Below are positions 55,678-64,000 of a stretch of DNA of 64,000 bases, piece after piece. Position 1 is the first letter of the stretch. Each line of letters opens with the position of its first letter. The translations under genes were made by a program, and so were the position numbers. The notes under the pieces were generated by a model that worked only from the letters and a program-made list of their open reading frames with translations, searched no databases and was not told the DNA's origin. The stretch comes from Lachnospiraceae bacterium (GTDB lineage: Bacteria; Bacillota_A; Clostridia; Lachnospirales; Lachnospiraceae). Where the stretch lies: positions 1 through 64,000 of the forward strand of contig JAQUUB010000018.1 in assembly GCA_028694115.1 (NCBI GenBank), read 5' to 3'.

Positions 55678-56283
55678 ATGATAAAAAATATTATTTTTGA
55701 TGTAGGAGAAATTCTATTAGGATATCGTTGGAAAGATATGCTCATGGAATATGGATTAACGGAAGAAGAGGCAATTAAAGTTGGAGAGTTAATGTTTGGT
55801 GATTCTTTGTGGAATACATTGGACTTAGCAATCTTGCCAGAGGAAGAAATAATCAGAGAATATCAGAAAAAATATCCAAAACAGGCGGAGAGTATTTCAT
55901 GGTTTATCAAACATGGTGAAAAGATGCATGTTGCAAGGCCTGATGTATGGGAGAAAATTCCAAAATTAAAAGAAAAGGGATATGGTATTTATCTGTTATC
56001 CAATTATTCAGAGACGTTATTTAAGAAACATACCGCGGATGCTTCTTTCTTACAGGAAATTGACGGTATGGTAGTGTCTTATCAAGTACATATAACAAAA
56101 CCGGACAGCCGAATTTATAGGTACATACTTGATAAATACAATCTGTATCCGGAAGAATGCATCTTTTTTGATGACCGTGCTGAAAATACTGAGGCTGCGA
56201 ATAAAATGGGAATTAAAGCGATAACCATTACTTCAAAGGAGCAACTGCTAGAATTATTGAATAAGATGATTGCAAATAATTAA
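55678..56283 (+). CDS. HAD family hydrolase (YihX-like)
   Basis: 201 residues from the ATG at 55678, AGGTG seven bases upstream. Motif I is IFDVGEILL, the DxG form seen in YihX and epoxide-hydrolase-like HAD proteins; motif II LLSNYS, motif III K in ITKPDSRIY, motif IV FFDDRAENTEAA. Likely sugar-phosphate phosphatase; substrate not known. Confidence 0.85.
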   Translation: MIKNIIFDVGEILLGYRWKDMLMEYGLTEEEAIKVGELMFGDSLWNTLDLAILPEEEIIREYQKKYPKQAESISWFIKHGEKMHVARPDVWEKIPKLKEKGYGIYLLSNYSETLFKKHTADASFLQEIDGMVVSYQVHITKPDSRIYRYILDKYNLYPEECIFFDDRAENTEAANKMGIKAITITSKEQLLELLNKMIANN

Positions 56284-56313
56284 TGGATGATTAATTGAAA
56301 AAGAAGAAAGAAG

Positions 56314-56342
56314 TTGACATTTTCTATAGAACCCCATATAAT
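56314..56342 (+). promoter_or_regulatory. Consensus promoter of the his operon
   Basis: TTGACA (56314-56319), 17 bp, TATAAT (56337-56342): both boxes perfect, so control must act after initiation or by a repressor. Confidence 0.85.
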
Positions 56343-56406
56343 AAACAGAGTTTACTGTGCTATTGAATTATCACTGTACCTCGGTAAAGTAAAAGACACA
56401 TAGATT

Positions 56407-56474
56407 AGAATGATATAAATCATATTCTATTGGAGGTCATAGTGTGAAAGAAATACACTTTCACACTGTTTTTG
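56407..56474 (+). promoter_or_regulatory. his leader with terminator-like hairpin over an in-frame start
   Basis: An upstream hairpin AGAATGAT-ATAA-ATCATATTCT lies at 56407-56428. GGAGGT (56432-56437) precedes a GTG at 56444 in frame with hisZ. AGTGTGAAAG (56441-56450) pairs perfectly with CTTTCACACT (56458-56467) and is followed by GTTTTTG. The short coding stretch across the hairpin has two His codons (IHFHT). Candidate attenuation or translational control. I see no T-box sequence. Confidence 0.5.
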
Positions 56475-56491
56475 AAAGGATGGAGATTAAT

Positions 56492-57703
56492 ATGGAAAAC
56501 CGTTTATTACATACCCCTGAGGGTGTGAGAGATATTTATGGGAAGGAATTTTTAAAAAAATTATATATTCAGGATTCCTTACATAGCCAGATCAAAAAAT
56601 ATGGATATATGGATATTCAGACGCCCTCGTTTGAATTCTTTGATGTATTCTCAAAGGAGATTGGAACCACTCCGTCAAAGGAACTCTATAAATTTTTTGA
56701 TAAAGAGAATAATACGCTTGTTTTAAGACCCGATTTTACACCTTCCATAGCGAGAGCATCAGCAAAATACTTTATGGAAGAAAAGCTCCCCATGAGACTC
56801 TGCTATGAGGGAAATACCTTTACTAACAGTTCTGATTTACGCGGGAAATTAAAGGAAGTGACTCAGATTGGAGCGGAATGCATCGGAGATGACAGCGTAG
56901 AGGTTGATGCAGAAATGATTAGCATCGTGATTGAGTCCTTACTATCTGTTGGGTTAAAAGACTTCCAAGTGAGCATTGGCCAGGTGGAATTCTTTAAAGG
57001 AATCTGCGAGGCGGCTGGAATCGATGAAACTGTAGAATTAGAATTACGAGAGCAGATTTCGAATAAGAATTATTTTGGAACAGAGGAAATTTTAACAGGA
57101 TTACATGTTTCAGAGGAAATCAAGGAACGAATTACAAAAGTAGCTGATTTATTTGGTACGGTTGAAATTTTAGACGAAGCGAAAAAGATGTCTTTAAATG
57201 ACAGAAGCAAAGACGCCATCAAACGACTAGAGGATTTATATGCTGTTTTAAAACTCTATGGAATTGAACAATATGTTACCTTTGATCTTGGAATGCTGAA
57301 TAAATATCATTATTATACGGGAATTGTTTTTAGAGCCTATACGTTTGGTGTGGGGGAAGCAATTGTAAAGGGTGGACGCTATGATGGGTTACTTTCCCGT
57401 TTTGGTAAGAACTGTGCCGCAATTGGTTTTGGTATTGTGGTGGATCAGCTTATGTCAGCAATTGTACGTCAGAAAATTGAGTTACCAATCGATCATAAGA
57501 ACACTTTGATTGTCTATGCAGAGGATTCCCTGGCACATGCGATTGCATTTGCAAAGAAGCTGCGGGAAGAAGGCAGAAATGTTGAATTATTAAAACAGCA
57601 GGGGAATGATAAAAAAAGTACTTATATCAGCATGAGCAAGAGTGATTTAATCGATAATGTCTACCTTGCAGAAAAAGATGATATAAAGGAAATGAGTGAA
57701 TAG
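56492..57703 (+). CDS. hisZ: ATP phosphoribosyltransferase regulatory subunit HisZ
   Basis: 403 residues from the ATG at 56492 ([15 protein letters not shown], where relatives begin; GGATGGAG upstream). An in-frame GTG at 56444 with a stronger GGAGGT would add 16 residues and cannot be excluded. HisRS-like catalytic fold without the anticodon domain function; [12 protein letters not shown] is typical. Needed with the short HisG that follows to form active ATP-PRTase, the first step of histidine synthesis. Confidence 0.93.
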   Translation: MENRLLHTPEGVRDIYGKEFLKKLYIQDSLHSQIKKYGYMDIQTPSFEFFDVFSKEIGTTPSKELYKFFDKENNTLVLRPDFTPSIARASAKYFMEEKLPMRLCYEGNTFTNSSDLRGKLKEVTQIGAECIGDDSVEVDAEMISIVIESLLSVGLKDFQVSIGQVEFFKGICEAAGIDETVELELREQISNKNYFGTEEILTGLHVSEEIKERITKVADLFGTVEILDEAKKMSLNDRSKDAIKRLEDLYAVLKLYGIEQYVTFDLGMLNKYHYYTGIVFRAYTFGVGEAIVKGGRYDGLLSRFGKNCAAIGFGIVVDQLMSAIVRQKIELPIDHKNTLIVYAEDSLAHAIAFAKKLREEGRNVELLKQQGNDKKSTYISMSKSDLIDNVYLAEKDDIKEMSE

Positions 57704-57726
57704 ACAAGAAAGGTAGGGATACGATT

Positions 57727-58362
57727 GTGAGATATTTAACATTTGCACTTGGAAAAGGGCGTTTGGCAAAAACAACTTTGGAAATGTTTGAAAAAATAGG
57801 AATTACCTGTGAAGAAATGAAGGATAAGGATTCTAGAAAATTAATATTTGTAAATGAAGAATTAAAATTGAAATTTTTCCTGGCAAAAGGACCGGATGTG
57901 CCTACTTATGTGGAATATGGAGCGGCAGATATTGGTGTTGTTGGGAAAGATACCATCATGGAAGAAAACAGAAAAATTTATGAGGTACTTGATTTGGGAT
58001 TTGGGAAATGCAGAATGTGTGTCTGCGGACCAGCCTCAGCAAGGGAACTTTTAAAGCATCACGAAATGATTCGTGTAGCCACGAAATATCCTGATATTGC
58101 AAAAGATTATTTTCATAATAGCAAGCATCAGACCGTTGATATCATTAAGTTAAATGGATCAATTGAATTAGCGCCTATTGTAGGTCTCTCAGAGGTGATT
58201 GTAGATATTGTGGAAACTGGCTCGACGTTACGGGAAAATGGGCTGGAGGTTTTAGAAGAAATCTGTCCGCTTTCTGCAAGAATGGTTGTTAATCAAGTGA
58301 GTATGCGTATGGAAAGTGAAAGAATCAAAGATTTAATCGAACGATTGAAAGGACAGTTATAA
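57727..58362 (+). CDS. hisG: ATP phosphoribosyltransferase catalytic subunit, short form
   Basis: 211 residues, GTG start. [31 protein letters not shown] and the PRPP-binding [14 protein letters not shown]. The short form lacks the C-terminal regulatory domain and depends on HisZ. Confidence 0.96.
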   Translation: MRYLTFALGKGRLAKTTLEMFEKIGITCEEMKDKDSRKLIFVNEELKLKFFLAKGPDVPTYVEYGAADIGVVGKDTIMEENRKIYEVLDLGFGKCRMCVCGPASARELLKHHEMIRVATKYPDIAKDYFHNSKHQTVDIIKLNGSIELAPIVGLSEVIVDIVETGSTLRENGLEVLEEICPLSARMVVNQVSMRMESERIKDLIERLKGQL

Positions 58363-58363
58363 C

Positions 58364-59653
58364 ATGAAAATTGTAAAATTAACGGAAGAAACAAAAAAGA
58401 ACCTTCTTGATGATTTACTAAAACGTAGTCCTACCAATTATGGACAATATGAGGATGTTGTAGCAGATATCCTTTATCAGGTTCGAAAAGAAAAAGATCA
58501 GGCATTGTTTGCATATACAAAAAAATTTGATGGATTTGATTTATCAGCAGAAACTATGATTGTTTCCAAAGAAGAAATCGAAGAGGCTTATCGATTGGTA
58601 GATTCTTCTTTAATTGAAGTAATGGAAAAGGCTGCAAAAAGGATTCGTGATTTCCATGAAAAACAAGTGAGACAAAGCTTTATTCATACCGAAAGTGATG
58701 GATCGATTCTGGGTCAGAGAGTCACACCGATTAGTAAAGTAGGTGTTTATGTTCCGGGAGGCAAGGCTGCGTACCCCTCCTCCGCACTTATGAATATTAT
58801 TCCAGCAAAGGTGGCAGGGGTAGAGCATATCTATATGACAACACCACCAAACAAAGAAGGAAAAGTGAATCCAGCGATTCTAGTAGCATCTCAAATCGCA
58901 GGGGTTGATGTGGTCTATAAAATTGGCGGAGCACAGGCAATTGGTGCATTGGCTTATGGAACAGAAACGGTAGAAAAGGTAGATAAAATAGTAGGACCAG
59001 GCAATATTTTTGTTGCACTTGCAAAGAAGGCTGTATTTGGCTATGTAAGTATTGATTCTCTTGCAGGCCCAAGTGAAATTCTGGTTCTGGCAGATGAAAC
59101 AGCAAACCCACGATATGTTGCTGCAGATTTATTGTCGCAGGCGGAGCATGATGAACTTGCCTCTGCAATTCTGATTACGACAAGCGAGGAGCTTGCAGAC
59201 AAGGTATCAAAGGAAGTGGATGGGTTTGTGAAAATCTTATCAAGAGCAGATATCATGCAGAAGTCTCTTGACCAATATGGTTATATATTGGTGGCAGATT
59301 CTATGGATATGGCAATTGATGCGGTCAACGAAATTGCCTCTGAGCATCTTGAAATTGTAACGAAGAATCCATTTGAAACGATGACAAAGGTAAAAAATGC
59401 GGGAGCCATCTTTTTAGGGGAGTATTCATCAGAGCCTTTGGGAGATTATTTTGCTGGACCTAACCATGTATTACCTACGAATGGTACTGCAAAATTCTTT
59501 TCTCCTCTATCAGTAGATGAATTTATAAAAAAATCAAGTATTATATCATTTTCAAAGGATGCATTGGAACCTTTGCATAAGGATATTGAAAAGTTTGCAA
59601 AAGCAGAAGGACTTACGGCTCATGCAAATTCCATTGCAGTTCGATTTGAATAA
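58364..59653 (+). CDS. hisD: Histidinol dehydrogenase
   Basis: 429 residues. GVYVPGGKAAYPSSALMN, KIVGPGNIFVALAKK, QAEHDELASAI and EHLEI carry the zinc and catalytic residues. Oxidises L-histidinol to histidine in two NAD-dependent steps. Starts one base behind hisG. Confidence 0.97.
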   Translation: MKIVKLTEETKKNLLDDLLKRSPTNYGQYEDVVADILYQVRKEKDQALFAYTKKFDGFDLSAETMIVSKEEIEEAYRLVDSSLIEVMEKAAKRIRDFHEKQVRQSFIHTESDGSILGQRVTPISKVGVYVPGGKAAYPSSALMNIIPAKVAGVEHIYMTTPPNKEGKVNPAILVASQIAGVDVVYKIGGAQAIGALAYGTETVEKVDKIVGPGNIFVALAKKAVFGYVSIDSLAGPSEILVLADETANPRYVAADLLSQAEHDELASAILITTSEELADKVSKEVDGFVKILSRADIMQKSLDQYGYILVADSMDMAIDAVNEIASEHLEIVTKNPFETMTKVKNAGAIFLGEYSSEPLGDYFAGPNHVLPTNGTAKFFSPLSVDEFIKKSSIISFSKDALEPLHKDIEKFAKAEGLTAHANSIAVRFE

Positions 59654-59680
59654 AATCCAGTAAAGGAGTATAGTAATTAT

Positions 59681-60271
59681 ATGGGAAGAATAGCAACAGT
59701 TACAAGAAAAACGAAAGAAACCGATATTTCTATTACCATGAATCTGGATGGTAGTGGAATCACAAATATCAATACTGGAATTGGATTTTTTGATCACATG
59801 TTACAAGGATTTGCAAAACATGGATTTTTTGATCTGGACTGTAAGTGTACGGGTGATTTAATTGTAGATGGACATCATACCATCGAAGATGTTGGGATTG
59901 TGTTAGGTCAGGCAATCAAAGAAGCAGTGAATGATAAAAAAGGGATTAAGCGGTTTGGATACTTTATTCTGCCAATGGATGAAGCATTATGTCTTTCTTC
60001 TATTGATTTATCGGGGCGCCCCTTTCTTGTTTATGATGCGAGCTTTTCTTCTGAAAAAATCGGATATTTAGAAACAGAAATGATTAAGGAATTCTTTTAT
60101 GCAATATCCTATGCAGCAATGATGAATATCCATATCAAAATGATGTCGGGTTCTAACAATCACCATATTGCAGAATCAATGTTTAAAGCATTTGGAAAAG
60201 CGCTTGATGAAGCAACGAAAATCGATGATCGAATTGAAGATGTATTATCAACAAAAGGCACCTTACTATAA
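59681..60271 (+). CDS. hisB: Imidazoleglycerol-phosphate dehydratase
   Basis: 196 residues, the monofunctional form. Metal-binding motifs GFFDHMLQGFAKHG, DGHHTIEDVGI and the duplicated second half SGSNNHHIAESMFKAF. No phosphatase domain fused. Confidence 0.97.
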   Translation: MGRIATVTRKTKETDISITMNLDGSGITNINTGIGFFDHMLQGFAKHGFFDLDCKCTGDLIVDGHHTIEDVGIVLGQAIKEAVNDKKGIKRFGYFILPMDEALCLSSIDLSGRPFLVYDASFSSEKIGYLETEMIKEFFYAISYAAMMNIHIKMMSGSNNHHIAESMFKAFGKALDEATKIDDRIEDVLSTKGTLL

Positions 60272-60295
60272 GATAGAAAGGATATGATTTAGAAT

Positions 60296-61612
60296 ATGAA
60301 TTATAAAAAATTAGTTTCCTGTATTTATATCAGAAATGGAAAAGCAGTTAAGAGTTTAAAAGAGGATACCATTCTAGAAGAAAGCCCATTAGAACTTGCT
60401 ATTAAATACTCAAATTTTGGGGCAGATGAAATTATAGTTTTTGATTTTTCAAATACCGATGTAGAGCATGAAGAATCTCTTTCTATAATTAAAGAAATAG
60501 GAAGAGTCGTTGATATTCCAATGATTGGAGCAGGAAATGTAAAACGATTAGAGGATGTTAAAAAATTAATTTATGCTGGATGCAGACGCTGTGCACTTAA
60601 TTTTTCGAAAGAGGGAAATATTGCATTAACAGAGGAAGCAAGCAAACGATTTGGAAAAAATAAGATCGTGGCATGTGTGGATCAGTCCTCACAATTATAT
60701 GAGAATGATAACCTTATTAAAAATTCCGTATGTGAGATATTATATGTAGGGGAAACGGATTTAAAAGAATGTTGTAATTGGATAGAGACCTCATGTAAGG
60801 GAAATGCGAACCCTTATCCCTTGGAATTAGTACCTATCATTTATAAAAAATCTCTTCATGAGATGGCTGCTGTGTTGCGCTCTTATGAAATTGTTGGGAT
60901 TGCTGGATTAGCTATTGATGAAAATCCTGAAGAATATATGACTTTTAAGTACCAATGTAAAAACCTTGGTATTTCCATGAATACCTTTGAAAGTTCTATG
61001 AAATGGTCAGAATTTAAATTGAATTCTGACGGTATGATTCCCGTCATTGTACAGGATTATAAAACCTCGGAAGTATTAATGATGGCCTATATGAATGAAG
61101 AAGCATATCAAAAAACAGTGGAAACTGGTATTATGACATATTTTAGCCGTAGTAGGCAGGAACTATGGAAAAAAGGAGAAACCAGTGGACATTATCAATA
61201 TGTAAAATCACTTACAGCAGACTGTGATGTAGATACGATTCTTGCAAAAGTATTACAAGTGGGTGCTGCATGTCATACTGGTAGTAAAAGTTGCTTTTTT
61301 AACCAGTTAGTAAAAAAAGAATATGATGAAACAAATCCATTAAAGGTATTTGAAGACGTATATCAGGTTATAATGGATAGAAAAGAACATCCAAAGGAAG
61401 GCTCTTATACGAATTATCTCTTTGATAAAGGAATCGATAAGATTTTAAAGAAGGTAGGCGAAGAGTGTACAGAAATTATTATTGCTGCAAAAAATCCAGA
61501 TCCAGAAGAAATCAAGTATGAAATGTCAGATTTTCTTTATCATGCAATGGTATTAATGGCAGTGAAAGATGTAACCTGGGAGGATGTTACCAAGGAATTG
61601 GCTCAAAGATAA
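60296..61612 (+). CDS. hisIE: Trifunctional-looking HisF-like/HisI/HisE fusion
   Basis: 438 residues. N-terminal ~230: HisA/HisF-like barrel ([23 protein letters not shown]) in which the first catalytic Asp is Tyr11 (SCIYIRNG against the usual CLDVKDG), so it is probably not a working HisF. Middle ~235-335: HisI cyclohydrolase with [20 protein letters not shown] and [12 protein letters not shown]-terminal ~345-438: HisE pyrophosphohydrolase ([16 protein letters not shown]). Carries out steps 2 and 3 of histidine synthesis. Last gene of this operon; hisA, hisF, hisH and hisC are not in the window. Confidence 0.9.
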   Translation: MNYKKLVSCIYIRNGKAVKSLKEDTILEESPLELAIKYSNFGADEIIVFDFSNTDVEHEESLSIIKEIGRVVDIPMIGAGNVKRLEDVKKLIYAGCRRCALNFSKEGNIALTEEASKRFGKNKIVACVDQSSQLYENDNLIKNSVCEILYVGETDLKECCNWIETSCKGNANPYPLELVPIIYKKSLHEMAAVLRSYEIVGIAGLAIDENPEEYMTFKYQCKNLGISMNTFESSMKWSEFKLNSDGMIPVIVQDYKTSEVLMMAYMNEEAYQKTVETGIMTYFSRSRQELWKKGETSGHYQYVKSLTADCDVDTILAKVLQVGAACHTGSKSCFFNQLVKKEYDETNPLKVFEDVYQVIMDRKEHPKEGSYTNYLFDKGIDKILKKVGEECTEIIIAAKNPDPEEIKYEMSDFLYHAMVLMAVKDVTWEDVTKELAQR

Positions 61613-61674
61613 TCATTAAGATTTTTTGAATTTATCTAGAATCATTGCCATAATTTAGTAAAAATGGTACCATA

Positions 61675-61739
61675 GTGTGAGAAGTCGCAAGCGCCTTCTT
61701 TTCATGATTTTGCATAAAGTATGCAGATTGGAGAGGTAT
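61675..61739 (+). repeat. Hairpin repeat, shortened modules A/B-D, ending at a start codon
   Basis: GTGTGA (remnant of module A) runs into module B GAAG-TCGCAAGCGC-CTTC (61681-61698), then TGCAT-AAAGT-ATGCA (61711-61725), a weak module D, GATTGGAGAGGTAT and the ATG at 61740. Confidence 0.6.
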
Positions 61740-62561
61740 ATGAAGAAAATAGTAGGTTTCATTTTCAGTATGATGTTAGTATGTAGTTTGTTTCAGGTAA
61801 AAGCAAGTGCAGCCAATGTTATGGTTACATTTATCACACCGAATGGTGTTGTTGCAGTTGTTGGAGAACAGGGTTCTGATTTTACTTATAAGGGACCAAC
61901 GGATGTAAATGTTTCGGGATATGCTTTTTGTGGATGGGATCGTTCGTTAACGAATGTGCAGTCGAATATCCAGACGAATGGTGTCTATGTAGCGAAGACA
62001 AAAGGAAGTACAGAGGTCTGTACCACTTACAAAACCTTACCAGCTGGAGTATTAAGCTATTCGAATGCCTGGGCAGGTACTTTGAATATTAGTAAGGAAG
62101 TACAGGCTGTAAAACCAACACCAGTTGCTACCCCTTGTACATTGACAGCAGCACAGACCGTTGCCATGAATCCTGTCGGAGTACCAGGAGTGACCTGTGT
62201 AGTGAAATGGTATAATGGATCAACCAGTGAACTTTGGAAAACAGATGTGGTAGCCTATGGAGCAACACTTCCACAGCCAGCGAATCCATGTATGGCAGGA
62301 CTTGAGTTTACCGGATGGGATGGTAGCTGGTCGAATATTACATCGGATCGTAATATCATTGCCTGCTACTACAAGAATTACACGGTAAAATATGTATGTG
62401 GTATTTGCGGAGAAGTTCAGGATATCCAATATGTTCGTCGTGGTGACAGCTGTAAAAACTGCACGGCACACAGTCATAGTGGAAAAGAATTTAAATATTG
62501 GGCAGATCCTGAAATTCAGGCAGATGGTACAACCGCTATCGTAAGAAGTGTATATGAATAA
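61740..62561 (+). CDS. Secreted protein with InlB-type repeats
   Basis: 273 residues from the ATG at 61740 (GGAGAGG 3-9 bases upstream). Signal peptide (IVGFIFSMMLVCSLFQV, cleavage near ASAA at ~24). Two divergent InlB B-repeat or Flg_new-like units (PTDVNVSGYAFCGWDRS, ANPCMAGLEFTGWDGS) and a C-terminal Cys-containing part (CGICGEVQ, CKNCTAHSHSGKEF) that looks like a small zinc ribbon. No cell-wall sorting signal. Function unknown. Confidence 0.75.
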   Translation: MKKIVGFIFSMMLVCSLFQVKASAANVMVTFITPNGVVAVVGEQGSDFTYKGPTDVNVSGYAFCGWDRSLTNVQSNIQTNGVYVAKTKGSTEVCTTYKTLPAGVLSYSNAWAGTLNISKEVQAVKPTPVATPCTLTAAQTVAMNPVGVPGVTCVVKWYNGSTSELWKTDVVAYGATLPQPANPCMAGLEFTGWDGSWSNITSDRNIIACYYKNYTVKYVCGICGEVQDIQYVRRGDSCKNCTAHSHSGKEFKYWADPEIQADGTTAIVRSVYE

Positions 62562-62582
62562 AATTTATTAATTAAAATGAAG

Positions 62583-62612
62583 TGCGGGCTTATTCACAGC
62601 CTGCATTTTTTT
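62583..62612 (+). terminator. Terminator after the secreted-protein gene
   Basis: TGCGGGCT (62583-62590) with AGCCTGCA (62598-62605; one G-T pair), followed by TTTTTTT. Confidence 0.85.
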
Positions 62613-62663
62613 GTGTTTAAAAACATAAAATAATTTAAAGATTGAATAAAAAGGAGATTTTGA

Positions 62664-62960
62664 GTGAATATCAATCAAAAACTTGAAATACTAGAAAAGC
62701 TGAAAGAAGAATCAGGAAGAAATGAAGCTTCCCTAAATTATGTGTTTTCAAAGCCCGCGGAACCTGAACATACAATGAAATTTAGTTCGTTTAAAATTCG
62801 AATCGTCCTTGCACTGTTACTCTATTTATTTATACTATCTTCTTTTGTTTATGGAAAATCTCAATTTTCTGACTCGGTAAAGCAGATTACCTCCGAAATA
62901 CCGAAAGATATTTCTCTGGATTCAGTTCAAAAATGGGTAGCGGATGCTGAGATTTTTTAG
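62664..62960 (+). CDS. Hypothetical single-pass membrane protein
   Basis: 98 residues with a GTG start, AAGGAG upstream. Cytosolic charged N-terminus (~1-45), one membrane helix (~48-66), and a short extracytoplasmic tail. No family recognised. Precedes the radical SAM gene. Confidence 0.6.
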   Translation: MNINQKLEILEKLKEESGRNEASLNYVFSKPAEPEHTMKFSSFKIRIVLALLLYLFILSSFVYGKSQFSDSVKQITSEIPKDISLDSVQKWVADAEIF

Positions 62961-63088
62961 GATTCTTACATTTTACTTGCATTTATACATAAAAGAAAGG
63001 TAGTATATAGTAGGTTACAAAAACAGATGATAGATTGTAATCAAAGATACCATTGAAATACAGTATTTGAAAGAGAGAACAGAATTTA

Positions 63089-64000
63089 ATGAGAAAACTA
63101 GCTTTAAAAGATGAAATACTTTTAAAAATCGAAAAACCTGCAAGATACATTGGAAATGAAGTGAATTCTGTAATGAAGGACAAGGAACAAATTAAGGTTC
63201 GCTTTGCCATGTGTTTTCCAGATGTTTATGAAATAGGAATGTCCCATTTAGGAATACAGATTTTATATGATATGTTTAATCGGAGAGAAGATACCTGGTG
63301 TGAGAGAGTGTATTCCCCATGGGCAGACTTAGACAAAATTCTAAGAGAGACTAGGATTCCTTTGTTTGCACTGGAATCTCAGGACCCAATTAAAGATTTT
63401 GATTTCTTAGGGATTACGATTCAATATGAGATGTGTTATACCAATATCCTTCAGATTTTAGATTTAAGTCATATTCCTCTTTACAGTAAAGATAGAACTG
63501 AGGAACATCCCATCGTAATCGGTGGTGGTCCTTGTACGTATAATCCAGAGCCAATTGCAGACTTCTTTGACTTATTCTATATCGGAGAAGGAGAAACACA
63601 ATATGGAGCATTACTTGATGCGTATAAAGAAAATCAGGAAAATGGCGGAAGCAGAGATGATTTTTTAGAGAAGGCATGTAAGATTCCTGGTATTTATGTA
63701 CCAAAATTCTACGATGTTATCTACCACGAGGATGGGACGATTAAGGACTTTGTTCCAAACCGTACCTGTGCACCGGCAACCATAGAAAAAGAGCTTGTTA
63801 TGGAGATTACAGATACGTACTATCCAGAGGCTCCCGTCGTTCCTTTTATCCGTGCAACACAAGACCGTGTGGTACTGGAAATACAAAGGGGATGTATTCG
63901 TGGATGTCGTTTTTGTCAGGCAGGTATGTTATATCGCCCAGTCCGTGAGCGTGACGTCAATGTACTAAAAGAATATGCAAAGAAAATGTTGAAAAATACA
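63089..64000 (+). CDS. B12-binding radical SAM protein (TIGR03960-like), 3' end outside window
   Basis: 304 codons of an open frame that runs off the right edge. N-terminal cobalamin-binding-like region (VRFAMCFPDVYEIGMSHLG, VIGGGPCTYNPEPIADFFD, YIGEGE) and the radical SAM cluster cysteines C269, C273, C276 (RGCIRGCRFCQAGMLYRP). This arrangement matches the TIGR03960 group, which usually is followed by a TIGR03936-type gene. Weak ribosome site (GAGAG about 12 bases upstream). Confidence 0.88.
   Translation, partial: MRKLALKDEILLKIEKPARYIGNEVNSVMKDKEQIKVRFAMCFPDVYEIGMSHLGIQILYDMFNRREDTWCERVYSPWADLDKILRETRIPLFALESQDPIKDFDFLGITIQYEMCYTNILQILDLSHIPLYSKDRTEEHPIVIGGGPCTYNPEPIADFFDLFYIGEGETQYGALLDAYKENQENGGSRDDFLEKACKIPGIYVPKFYDVIYHEDGTIKDFVPNRTCAPATIEKELVMEITDTYYPEAPVVPFIRATQDRVVLEIQRGCIRGCRFCQAGMLYRPVRERDVNVLKEYAKKMLKNT

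Noticed and set aside
56343..56491. T-box riboswitch for histidine
   Set aside because: No T-box consensus (GGTGG-ACC type) or stem I features seen; only a terminator-like hairpin is supported.
63414..63886. Minus-strand frames opposite the end-of-window gene
   Set aside because: The plus strand has an uninterrupted frame with a radical SAM cluster and a B12-type N-terminus through the window edge.
1..64000. tRNA, rRNA or prophage genes
   Set aside because: No cloverleaf, rRNA segment, integrase or phage structural gene was recognised on either strand.

Overview
The window is chromosomal DNA from an AT-rich, spore-forming, anaerobic Firmicute, most likely a Lachnospiraceae / Clostridium cluster XIVa species. 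Grounds: Gram-positive type Shine-Dalgarno sites, GerW and YlbJ sporulation proteins, RecU together with RuvAB, a hisZ/short-hisG pair, the rsmD-coaD-ylbJ neighbourhood, and family resemblance of most proteins to clostridial ones. This assignment is inferred from reading, not from a database search.

Layout. 1-12.8 kb is accessory DNA. It holds two paralogous cassettes of LytTR response regulator, GHKL sensor kinase and large secreted repeat protein (506-4955 and 8167-12815), debris of Rpn-type nuclease genes, and an Lsa-type ABC-F ribosome-protection gene behind a leader-peptide attenuator. 12.8-17.5 kb carries a LysR regulator divergent from leuCD, a DUF4143 AAA ATPase with a palindrome over its promoter, and a 31-codon holin-like toxin with a LexA box and a convergent antisense RNA. 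17.6-26.3 kb is housekeeping: NusG-II protein, Gx transporter, ruvAB, zapA, U32 peptidase, FtsW/RodA-type protein, PBP and Nudix. 26.3-32.8 kb has an LDH-type dehydrogenase, an HD-GYP protein, a chemoreceptor, SstT and a truncated DUF1796 gene. 33-56 kb is a dense housekeeping block: DUF2953/gerW, rpmB, asp23-fakA, recG, parE-parC, rsmD-coaD, ylbJ, pepD, rRNA modification enzymes, YgiQ, RluA, RecU and HAD phosphatases. 56.3-61.6 kb is a partial histidine operon (hisZ-G-D-B-IE). The window ends in a B12-binding radical SAM gene cut by the edge.

Notable structure. (1) A family of modular hairpin repeats (modules A-D) lies between genes. Module A starts one base after stop codons, module D ends just before start codons, and one C-D copy interrupts an Rpn gene. 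(2) Both LytTR cassettes carry tandem direct repeats with a 21-bp period abutting a predicted -35 box upstream of the secreted-protein gene, so each regulator probably controls its own secreted protein. (3) The 17.3-17.6 kb locus has the complete layout of an SOS-controlled type I toxin-antitoxin system. (4) The ABC-F leader (Met-Arg-Ile peptide inside a terminator stem) looks like antibiotic-sensing attenuation. (5) HisIE carries an N-terminal HisF-like barrel whose first catalytic Asp is Tyr.
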